In this document: positions 56,796-64,000 of the stretch, piece after piece
Layout of the letters: the number at the start of each line of letters is the position of its first letter
How positions within the stretch are numbered: the stretch's first letter is position 1
From: JABCYV01 sp963729325
GTDB taxonomy: Bacteria > Acidobacteriota > Terriglobia > Terriglobales > Acidobacteriaceae
Direction of reading: 5' to 3'
NCBI GenBank assembly: GCA_963729325.1
Contig: CAVSNS010000034.1
Location: 1-64,000 of the forward strand
Length of the DNA stretch: 64,000 nucleotides
The notes under the pieces: model-generated
Databases searched by the model: none
What the model was told of the DNA's origin: nothing
The model's input: only the letters and a program-made list of their open reading frames with translations
Program-made: the position numbers and the translations under genes

Positions 56796-58082
56796 GTGAA
56801 CGTGATCAATTCCGGTAAGGCCAGCGCCCGCGCCTCTCTGGGGCTGGCCCGCGTGACTGCCTCCGTTTCCATGTACAAGCGCTCCAGAACAATGATAAGC
56901 AAGGCTCACGAACTCGATCCTCACGATCCTGACGTCCAAAAGTATTGGATGAACACATTAAAGCTGCCAGAAAGAATTAAGTATCTGGAGGACTATCTTT
57001 CCTATGAAACCAACGATGACGTAGAAACTCGCGCCCGCATGCAACGCTCTCTGGATTACATGAAGGCCAGGTCCAGGGAACCCAAGCGCAAGTGCCGCTT
57101 GGTGAGCAAAACCATCTCGACCGAGACCAACCTAGTACGTGTTCTTCGAGATGCAATCACTTGCGTGGTTTGGTCTTGCCGTCGCGGTAAACGGAGAAAG
57201 ATCCAAACTCTTGTTGGATACTGGAGCAGGCGGAATTTTGATCGATCGGCGCTTGGCTGAAAGAGCAGGACTTAATGAACTCTCGCAAACCCGTATTGGC
57301 GGCATCGGAGATAAGGGTGAAACTGGCGGTTACGTCGCGCTGGCCAATTCGATCAAAATCGGAGACCTCGAGTTTCAGGATTGTGCCGTAACAGTGCTGG
57401 ACAAGCGATCAGTGATGGACGAGGATGGCCTCATAGGAGCGGACGTTTTTGAAGATTTCCTGGTGGACATTGATTTTCCCAACGAGAAGCTGCGCTTGCA
57501 AGCACTCCCCAAACGTCCAGACGACGAGCCCACTCAGCCGATTGGCCTGCAAACCGACAAAGACAATCCTGATTCGCCCGAAGAGCAATCGGACAATAAA
57601 ACTGCGTCCGCGGCGCCTGCAAAACCCGTGGACACCGGCCCGCGGGACCGGTTCATAGCCCCGGAGATGAAGTCCTACTCTCAAGTTCTTCGCTTCGGGC
57701 ATTATGCTGCTGATTCCAACCAAAGTCGGGGATGAGCCGCGCAAACTCTTTCTCATCGATACTGGTGCATTCAGCACCCATATCTCGCTTAACGCGGCGC
57801 GAGAGGTAACAAAAGTTCACGATGATTCGCGGCTTGCATATCAAAGGTCTGAGCGGATCCGTGAAGAGTGTATATACCGCCGACAAGGCAGTTCTGCAAT
57901 TCGGCAACTTGCGTCAACCGACTCAGGATCTAATAACCCTCGACCTTAACTCGATGAGCGACAGGGTAGGTATTGAAGTTTCCGGTATTCTGGGTTTCGC
58001 GACTCTGCACGTACTTGATATCAAGATCGACTACCGGGACGGCTTGGTGGATTTCATCTACAAGCCTGCGCCCGGGCACTGA
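56796..58082 (+). CDS. TPR plus double retropepsin-like aspartyl protease protein; several suspected frameshifts
   Basis: The N-terminal part is a TPR-like segment (INSGKASARASLGLARVTAS, then ISKAHELDPHDPDVQKYW). Two retropepsin-like domains follow. The first has LLLDTGAGGILIDRRLAERAGL and GLIGADVFEDFLVDIDFP; the second has LFLIDTGAFSTHISL and ILGFATLHVLDIKIDYRDG. Both retain the DTG motif. Frame changes near 57150, 57710 and 57815 interrupt the line. The N-terminus may extend upstream, with another shift near 56775 (GNLFRQGKF continues into QEAELEW), so the true start and any signal are unresolved. Substrates are unknown. Confidence 0.62.
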
Positions 58083-58837
58083 ACGTGCCGCGCATTAATT
58101 TCACGCAGCATAGATCGATAGTACCGGCTTCTCCGATTTTTTTCAGCGCGGTACACCGAGCCACAACGGGCTCCAGCAGCGGATTGTGGTAGATGACATA
58201 GACCGGTCTAGAACTTCGCTGCAGGGAAAGATCGAGATTGGCAATCAGCCGCTCTAACCCCACTTCCGGCAAGGGATTGAACAAATAGAGAACAGTCGGC
58301 TCCGGCGGAAACATAAACTCGCGGGCGTCGCCGCAAACTGACTCCACCGCGAAGCACTTCTGCGCCGCGCTCTTATAGTTGCTAATATTTTCTTCAGCTA
58401 CACGATGCAAGCGTGGCAGCAGTTCAACTCCCACGATGCGTCCAAACGGATAGCCCGCCGCCATCAGCAGGACCCGCCCCTTGCCGGAGCCCAAATCGAT
58501 GAAAGTAAACTCACGGAAATCGATTCCCAGGTGCTGGAGCATCTCGTGGAAGACTCCAGGTTCGGTGGGTTGATAAGGAGAGTTGAATACACCAAGCAGA
58601 CGATCTCGCCAATTCACGGTCGCACTGGTTGTGTCGACCCGGTATTCCCAGTCGTAATCCACGATCGCCATAGCGTTGCCGCCGCCGCCCGGGTGTGGAC
58701 TCAGATACGAACTCCCACGTCGCGGTAATGAATCGCCGAATGGTACTCGACCATCCCTCACGCGACACATTCTCTCGCCACCATTGGTGGAGCGTGCTGC
58801 GCAGGCCGGGTTCGTGGGCGCGTCTGGGAGTCACCAA
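58054..58837 (-). CDS. SAM-dependent methyltransferase; suspected frameshift near 58690
   Basis: A class I methyltransferase with motif I FIDLGSGKGRVLLMAAGYPF and a following acidic motif GVELLPRLHRVAEENI. A later PEPTVLYLFNPLPE segment supplies motif IV. The N-terminal part (MVTPRRAHEPGLRSTLHQWW, up to FVSESTPG) is in a different frame and joins at about 58690 to GGGNAMAIVDYDWEYRVDT if one base is removed. The substrate is unknown. The stop overlaps the convergent retropepsin-like gene by 29 bases, which is unusual and may reflect another indel. Confidence 0.75.
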
Positions 58838-58921
58838 CGCTCATCCTAAAACATGAAGACATCCTTCGCACTCAGCGCAGACTCTCGGGCACAAAGGGCT
58901 GCCCTCAATTTACTTCGTTTG

Positions 58922-58941
58922 CCTTCGTGCCCTTTGTGGTG
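58922..58941. repeat. Third copy of the CCTTCGTG...TTTGTGGT repeat
   Basis: CCTTCGTGCCCTTTGTGGTG lies between the methyltransferase gene and the TPR gene. It matches the 20-base core of the inverted repeat between ilvB and ilvN (12312-12331) at 17 or 18 positions. Confidence 0.7.
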
Positions 58942-58949
58942 ACGTTTTT

Positions 58950-59877
58950 CTAGTCTGAAGGCAGGAGATGGGGCGGTGGCGCCACGTACCCGGGAGGCGT
59001 TCCCTTTTCAATGAACGGCAGGTCGTCAGGGTTGAACACTTCCACCCGGCCGTCAAACATCAGCCTGTATGGATTGCCCAGCGGGTCCACGGGAATGCCG
59101 CGCAACATTCCGGCTCTCTCGAGATCCGAAAAGCTAAGCGGAAGCAGGCCGGTTTGTTCGCGGTAGCGGGCGACGAGTGCTTCGAGCGCAGTCACATCTT
59201 CGTCCACCTTGATCGCCCGCAAGTGGGCGGCCGCGTTGGCTCGAACTGATTTATCCTGCGTAGTTTGGTAGGTAGTGCTCCAGATTGCCCGTGCCATTTG
59301 CAGATCGCCCGCATGCTCCGCCATTTGCCCTGCCAACATCTTCAGATAGGGATGCGCATTCGGCACCTGGGAGCCGCGGGCAAATGCCTCGGCCGCCCCC
59401 GCGTAGTCTTTCAGGTCCATGTAGTAGATGAAGCCCTCGTTGTAATAGAGCCGCCACTGATCGGGATTATTGCGGATGCCGAACTCTTCCAGTTCAATCG
59501 CACGCTTGGGCATACCGGCGCCGTCCGGCGGTTTCGGAGACATAAAATTGGCCCCGTACTCGTAAGCCACCAGCAAATGAGGATCGAGCGTGGTGGTAAT
59601 CTCCAGCAACGGTGCCAGCAGGTCAAAGCGCCGATCCCGGTTGTGCAGTTTGCCGCCGAAATACTGCACCGCGCGTGTCCAGTAAATGTCGGCCAAGAGG
59701 CCATCGTATCCAAGACTCATGCGCTTGAGCACTTGGGGAGAAGAGATGTAGAGGACTTCCTCCAGCGTGGCTCCGCGTTCGTACCCGGTCGAGCCGCCGG
59801 AGAAAGACCACCGACCCAATCATGCAGAGGACGAGCAGGAGGCCAAAAGTGACAGTGATCCGTCGCGACGGTCTCAT
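58950..59877 (-). CDS. Membrane-anchored TPR-like protein of an ABC exporter operon; suspected frameshift
   Basis: The start MRPSRRITVTFGLLLVLCMIG (ATG 59877) forms an N-terminal anchor and then breaks near 59790 into the frame with GATLEEVLYISSPQVLKRMSLGYDGLLADIYWTRAVQYFG. TPR-like helices (WRLYYNEGFIYYMDLKDYAGAAEAFARGSQ) follow, then a C-terminal segment ending SDLERAGMLRGIPVDPLGNPYRLM. That segment resembles tails seen in acidobacterial TPR proteins. Its ATG overlaps the stop of the ABC permease (ATGA), so it is translated with the transporter. Role unknown. Confidence 0.72.
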
Positions 59878-60651
59878 TTCAGGTTCCGGTGTTCGAAAAT
59901 CAACACTGCTCCGCACAGCGCCATGGTGGCATAGATCAGCGCATAGATCGTGTTGTACGAAATGAGCTGCCCTGAAACCGGCTGCTGATGCGCCACCGAG
60001 CTGATGACATTCAGGGCCGAGAAGTTCGGCACCAGATACGCTGCGCCGGTGGCCAGCCAGCGCATGACTCCATGGGTCATCGCGGCGAATCCGCGCAAAT
60101 CTTCCGCGAAGCTGCCAATCACGAACAAGGCAAAAGCAAACACCGCCGACAACAACGGGGAAGAGAACGAGGAAAACAGCAGCGCCAGCGCGGTGATAAT
60201 CAGAAATTGCAGAATGATGAAATAGAGCGCAACCAGCACCCAGCTATCCGCCCTCTGGAAGTGGCGGGAGACGTAGAGCAACGCGCCAAAAACTCCGATG
60301 GCCATGAAGAACGCGTTGACCACGAGCGTTCCCGCCAATCCAAAGAATTTGCCGACAATGAACTCCCAGCGCCGCACCGGGCGCGAGAGCACTGTGTACA
60401 GCGTGCGCTCGCTCGATTTCCTTGGAGACCAGGCCAATGCCGATGAAAATGGCAATGACCATGCCAAACAGCGACACCGCGGTCAGTCCAAGATTGATGA
60501 CCACCAGGCGTTCGATTTCGATGGAAATCTGCCCCACCAGAATCGCCGCTCCCGACATCAGCAGTGCGAAAGCTATCAAGTTGTAAAGCACACGATCGCG
60601 CACCGCTTCGCGGAAAGTATTCGATGCGATGTGTACGATGCGTCCGCTCAT
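59874..60651 (-). CDS. ABC-2 type transporter permease; suspected frameshift near 60420
   Basis: A six-helix ABC-2 permease. N-terminal MSGRIVHIASNTFREAVRDRVLY precedes the helices LIAFALLMSGAAILVG and LTAVSLFGMVIAIFIGIGLVSKEIE. After the break it continues SERTLYTVLSRPVRRWEFIVGKFFG and four more helices up to TIYALIYATMALCGAVLIF. Such permeases with Nat-type ATPases export lipids or peptides, or move copper-related or gliding components. Substrate not predictable. The start overlaps the ATPase stop by four bases. Confidence 0.8.
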
Positions 60652-61587
60652 GATCTCACCCCCGCAACCGCCTCGGCCGGCTGTAGCTTCTGCACGAAAT
60701 AATCTTCCAGGGAGGTCCGCACCGGGATCACTGAAATCAGCCGCAGCCGTTCCCGTCGCAAGGCCTCAATCGCGGTATCCTGGTTCGCTTCCGAGAGCAC
60801 GGCACGAACCGTGTCACCAGTCACATGGCACTCCGCGCCTAGCGCCCGCAGGACGCCGGCACCGCCGTGCCTTGCCAAACGATTTCCACTTTACCGTGAA
60901 CGCTGGAGGTGAGATCGGCTACCGCTCCCACTCCCCGCAATTCGCCCTGATGAATGATAGCGACGCGATCGCAAGTGCTTCTGCGTCCGACAGGATGTGG
61001 GTAGAAAAGAAAACCGTCTTGCCTTCCTGCTTGAGCTGTTCCATCAGATCGCGGACTTCGCGGCGGCCCATAGGGTCCAGCCCGGACATGGGTTCGTCAA
61101 AGAATACAAGTTTGGGATCGTGCAGTATGGCTTGCGCAATCCCCACCCGCTGCAACATACCCTTGGAGAATTTGCGCAACTGCACTCCGCCTACATCCGG
61201 TAGTCCCACGCGCTGCAGCACCTCATCAATCTTGCGCGACCGTTCTTTCGCCGCCACTCCGGAGAGCTGTCCGTAGTAGTTGAGCAGTTCACGGGCGGTA
61301 AGGTAATCGTAAAAATAGGGCTGTTCGGGAAGAAAGCCAATTTGCGCCTTCATCCGTGGATCGCCGACTTCCATCCCCAGAATGCGAGCTGAACCAGCAG
61401 TGGGAAAAACCAGACCCATCAGAAGTTTGAGGGTAGTCGTCTTGCCCGCGCCATTGGGTCCCAGGAAGCCGAAGATTTCGCCTTCTTCCACCGTCAGATG
61501 GAGAGGTTTCAAGGCGCACTTGGGCTTCTTTCGCCAGAATCCCACGCTGTAAGTTTTTTCCAGACCAAGAATCTCTATCGCAGTCAT
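60648..61587 (-). CDS. ABC transporter ATP-binding protein; two suspected frameshifts
   Basis: The ATPase partner of the ABC-2 permease. Walker A is GPNGAGKTTTLKLLMGL, the Q-loop GFLPEQPYFYDYLTARE, the signature RKFSKGMLQRVGIAQAIL, Walker B KLVFFDEPMSGLDPMGRREV, and the H-loop FFSTHILSDAE. The C-terminal part lies in other frames: from about 60955 RVAIIHQGELRGVGAV, then from about 60850 LRALGAECHVTGDTVRAVL. It ends SLEDYFVQKLQPAEAVAGV, which matches the usual C-terminus of this subfamily. It heads the operon ATPase-permease-TPR. Confidence 0.83.
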
Positions 61588-61768
61588 GTGTACTACCTCA
61601 GGAATCTCCTAAGAAATTATAAGAGAAATCATATGAAAGATGAGAGCAGTTGGGAGGGTTGAAGGGGTTACGGAAGTCATTCGCCAGTCAAGAGCTACTG
61701 GAGCAAGAATTGGCAAGCTGGAATTTGGCTTACGGCGTGCTGCCGTTCTCAGATTGACGTCAAGTGCT
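61588..61768. other. Intergenic region between pilin and ABC operon
   Basis: These 181 bases upstream of the ABC operon and downstream of the 61769 pilin gene contain no recognised gene and no clear terminator hairpin. Confidence 0.35.
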
Positions 61769-62317
61769 TTACTGCATAACCGTAAACGCGCGGCAGGCCG
61801 CCAGGGTGGTGACCGGCGAATTGCCGGGAGCTCCAGCGTCGAAGCGGATCACTCCATCTTCGGTCGAACAAAAGTCGCGCACGCCACTCCTGTTGTAGTC
61901 GGTTGGAGAAGCGGCGGAAACGAACGAAAGGTTGGTCACGCCGTTAGGGAGCAGCCCAGTTGCGGCGAATACGTAGCCGCTCTTACCGCCGGAACCGACG
62001 ATAGCAGTCGCCAGCACGTTATCGATAAGGCATGCGGCTACCGGGGAAGGTACGCAGGGAGAAACGCCGCCCAGATTGCCCAGCGCTAGAGCATAACCGT
62101 TAGCGGGGAACGCTTCATTGTAAGCAAACTCTGAGGTGTTGATGCTGCGGATTGAATTAGCTGCCGAGGCCTCGTCGGAGGCAATTCTCGCCCGCAGCAG
62201 ATTGGGAATGGCGATTGCCGCAATGATCAGAATGATTGCCACCACGATCAAAAGCTCGATCAGAGAAAAGCCTGAGCTCCGCCCTATCGCAGTCGATTTT
62301 TTGCTGGTGAAGATCAT
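61769..62317 (-). CDS. Type IV pilin, PilA-like
   Basis: This 182-residue prepilin has the motif SSGFSLIELLIVVAIILIIAAIAIPNLLRARIA (cleavage before Phe, Glu at +5). An ANSIRSINTSEFAYNEAFP helix end and a C-terminal domain follow. The latter has a disulfide-like Cys pair (DFCSTEDGVIRFD and LAACRAF) and GGKSGYVFAATG. The domain is homologous to the two tandem pilins upstream but divergent. ATG 62317 places a 14-residue leader. The frame is intact. Confidence 0.88.
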   Translation of the reverse strand: MIFTSKKSTAIGRSSGFSLIELLIVVAIILIIAAIAIPNLLRARIASDEASAANSIRSINTSEFAYNEAFPANGYALALGNLGGVSPCVPSPVAACLIDNVLATAIVGSGGKSGYVFAATGLLPNGVTNLSFVSAASPTDYNRSGVRDFCSTEDGVIRFDAGAPGNSPVTTLAACRAFTVMQ

Positions 62318-62495
62318 AACTTTCAGCTTTCATGCTGCATTTTATTGGCCAATCCGATGTCGTTTCAGATTGCGCTGTGTTTATAGCATCTAGAGCGAAT
62401 TCAAAGGATTACGGGGGACAGAGTGAATTCAGGCCCTTCCATAAGGCAGTAAGCCAGAATGTGGCAACTCTCCGATGACAAAACTCGTCGCTGGC

Positions 62496-62533
62496 AAAAA
62501 TAGACGGGAGCAACGGATGTTCCGTTGCTCCCG
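62496..62533 (-). terminator. Intrinsic terminator after pilin copy 1
   Basis: A perfect 13-bp hairpin (62505-62517 and 62521-62533, 3-base loop) is followed on the minus strand by TCTATTTTT. It lies 38 bases past the pilin stop. Confidence 0.88.
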
Positions 62534-62570
62534 TGGTTTCTACCCTCCCCCAGGTACGTCGCCAAACTTC

Positions 62571-63120
62571 CTAGTTCAGCACCGCGTACGGAGCAGCTGC
62601 GCAGCTCCCGGTGGCGACACGCACCGCAACAGAAGCTCCGCCATTGGGATCAGCGTGAATTACACCGTCCTCGGCCGAGCAGAAACGTCGAACGCCGGTC
62701 TGGTTATAGCTGAGAGGCGCCGAGCCAGCCTGGTACAAAACGTTGGCCGCTCCAGCGGCGCCAACCTTGCCCGTGGCGTTGAAGTTATAACCGCTCTTGC
62801 CGTTGCCGACGGGGTTGCCGTTATTGGACAGAACACCGTCAATCAAGCAAGCCGCAAGCGGAGTCACAGCTGCGGGGCACACAAAAACTCCAGCGCCCGG
62901 CCCGAGGCTGGACAATCGCGGTCGCATAACCGATTGCGGGATTGCTGGTTTGGTAGGATACTTCGGCGGTGTTGATAGTACGAATCGAGCTGACTGCGGA
63001 CGACTCGTTGGCTGCGATACGTGCCCGCAGCAAGTTCGGAATAGCAATCGCGGCGATGATAAGAATAATCGCCACCACGATCAGCAACTCAATCAGTGAA
63101 AAGCCCTTTTGTTTACGCAT
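62571..63120 (-). CDS. Type IV pilin, tandem copy 1; suspected frameshift near 62925
   Basis: The N-terminus MRKQKGFSLIELLIVVAIIL is a short prepilin leader. The C-terminal domain (GPGAGVFVCPAAVTPLAACLIDG, SGYNFNATGK, RRFCSAEDGVIHADPNGG) lies in another frame. One extra base near 62925 joins them as YAT-LSSLGPGAGV, exactly as in copy 2. Of about 182 residues when repaired. It shares almost its whole sequence and its 3' flank with copy 2, so it is a recent duplication. Likely a major or alternative pilus subunit. Confidence 0.82.
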
Positions 63121-63318
63121 CTCTCGTTTCCCTCTTCTCCATTAATCAAGCTCGGTCGTAGCAGCCGACATTTAGGTAATCAGGTTTGCACGTTTAGCAA
63201 CCACAACCCGAGAATTCCGCCGCGATATTCGGTCTTAGCGTCTCCCGATGTTGTATTTTGTCGCGGAGGAGTAACGATTTGTGTCAGTTTGGAAAGAGAC
63301 AGATGAGGGCATCCCAAA

Positions 63319-63363
63319 TTATTTGTTTTATTTTTTCCAAGCTGGAAAAATAAAAACAAATAA
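63319..63363. repeat. AT-rich inverted repeat between pilin copies
   Basis: The arms TTATTTGTTTTATTTTTTCC(A) and TGGAAAAATAAAAACAAATA(A) surround a three-base loop, with two mismatches over 21 pairs. The composition is far more AT-rich than its neighbours. Confidence 0.8.
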
Positions 63364-63368
63364 GTAAA

Positions 63369-63396
63369 GAGCATCGGATGTTGCCATCCGATGCTC
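63369..63396 (-). terminator. Intrinsic terminator after pilin copy 2
   Basis: A perfect 12-bp hairpin (GAGCATCGGATG with CATCCGATGCTC, loop TTGC) is followed on the minus strand by a T-rich tract. The stem sequence differs from that of copy 1 although the flanks are alike. Confidence 0.85.
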
Positions 63397-63434
63397 CTGG
63401 TTTGTACCCTCCCCCAGGTACTTCGCCAAACTTC

Positions 63435-63985
63435 CTAGTTCAGCACCGCGTACGGAGCAGGTGCGCAACTCCCGGTAGCGACATCCACCGCAACCGAGGC
63501 TCCGCCATTGGGATCGGCGTGAATTACACCGTCCTCGGCCGAACAGAAACGGCGCACGCCGGTCTGGTTATAGCTGAGAGGCGCCGCGCCGGCCTGGTAC
63601 AGAACGTTGGCCAGCTCCAGCGGCGCCAACTTTGCCCGTGGCGTTAAAGTTATAACCGCTCTTGCCGTTGCCGGCGGGGTTGCCGTTATTGGACAGGACA
63701 CCGTCAATCAGAGCAAGCCGCAAGCTGAGTCACAGCTGCGGGGCACACATAAACTCCGGCGCCCGGCCCGAGGTTGGACATAGCGGTCGCATAACCGACT
63801 GCGGGATTGCTGGTTTGGTAGGCTACTTCGGCGGTGTTGATGGTACGAATCGAGCTGACCGCAGACGACTCGTTAGCTGCGATACGTGCCCGCAGCAGGT
63901 TTGGAATAGCAATCGCGGCGATGATCAAAATGATCGCGACCACGATCAACAACTCAATCAGTGAAAAGCCCTTTTGTTTACGCAT
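63435..63985 (-). CDS. Type IV pilin, tandem copy 2; two suspected frameshifts
   Basis: This copy is nearly identical to copy 1 at protein level: the same MRKQKGFSLIELL leader and helix, RTINTAEVAYQTSNPAVGYATAMSNLGPGAGVYVCPAAVT, and a C-terminal RRFCSAEDGVIHADPNGG. Frame breaks near 63715 and 63610 interrupt the middle; one-base corrections restore the copy 1 sequence. Differences such as VAYQTSNPAV versus VSYQTSNPAI show two distinct loci rather than an assembly duplicate. It lies at the window end, so further pilin copies may follow. Confidence 0.82.
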
Positions 63986-64000
63986 CTCTCGTTTCCCTCT

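Larger units (their letters stand above)
63121..63434. other. Pilin-pilin intergenic region with hairpins
   Basis: This region upstream of copy 1 holds the terminator of copy 2 and an AT-rich inverted repeat at 63319-63363 (21-base arms matching at 19 positions, loop AGC). The promoter of copy 1 should lie between about 63121 and 63310. I see no clear sigma-54 or sigma-70 elements. Confidence 0.5.

Noticed and set aside
1..64000. CRISPR arrays, prophage or transposase genes
   Set aside because: No regularly spaced direct repeats and no integrase, transposase or phage structural motifs were seen.

Overview
The window looks like chromosome of a soil-type Acidobacteriota (Terriglobia-like). This is inferred from gene content, not from a marker gene: several secreted proteins built from choice-of-anchor D (ASH) modules with a fibronectin-III tail, an exosortase, Ig-like/BNR secreted giants, TonB-C proteins fused to other domains, and two separate type IV pilus gene sets. 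I see no phage, integrase, insertion sequence or CRISPR array.

Layout. 0-10.3 kb: the end of an exopolysaccharide-type locus (nucleotide-sugar dehydrogenase, exosortase, a DPM1-GtrA glycosyltransferase) interleaved with five paralogous secreted proteins carrying 1, 3, 4, 7 and 0 ASH modules and one common FN3 tail. 10.5-14.1 kb: ilvB-ilvN-ilvC (branched-chain amino acids). 14-18.9 kb: ion channel, TonB-C protein, zinc-ribbon/SnoaL protein, HAD hydrolase, small lipoprotein, and a DUF3179 membrane protein with an in-frame TGA where a cysteine is expected. 19-24 kb: minor pilin operon fimT-pilV-pilW-pilX-like. 24-32.3 kb: B-box-like membrane protein, REC-PilZ-PilZ protein, UDP-glucuronate synthesis and decarboxylation pair (ugd-uxs), MFS transporter, GAF-TM-TonB protein, proC. 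32.6-40.4 kb: a large BNR/Ig-like secreted protein, small proteins, SYLF lipid-binding protein, di-haem cytochrome. 40.4-43 kb: HTH protein, modB-modC. 43-47.7 kb: ArnT/PMT-like glycosyltransferase, DUF3467, tRNA-Leu(UAG), small basic protein, cysteine-rich secreted protein, erpA-like Fe-S carrier. 47.8-56.6 kb (minus strand): amidohydrolase, LolA-like protein, then pilC-pilB-pilM-pilN-pilO-pilP-pseudopilin. 56.7-64 kb: TPR/retropepsin-like protein, methyltransferase, an ABC exporter operon with a TPR protein, and three major-type pilin genes, two of them tandem duplicates.

The most notable signal is the DUF3179 gene (17639-18869, minus). TGA at 18351-18353 replaces the first Cys of a CxxC motif. 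It is followed by a perfect 6-bp hairpin with loop GGTCT, the same loop as the E. coli fdhF SECIS. This is a good candidate selenoprotein.

A strong caveat applies to the whole window. About 40 single-base indels break otherwise well-conserved reading frames, including ilvC, modC, an ABC ATPase and pilins. Most are one extra base. Sequencing or assembly error is the simplest explanation, so 'broken' genes below are annotated as whole genes with suspected frameshifts. The pilB-pilP block, by contrast, is clean.
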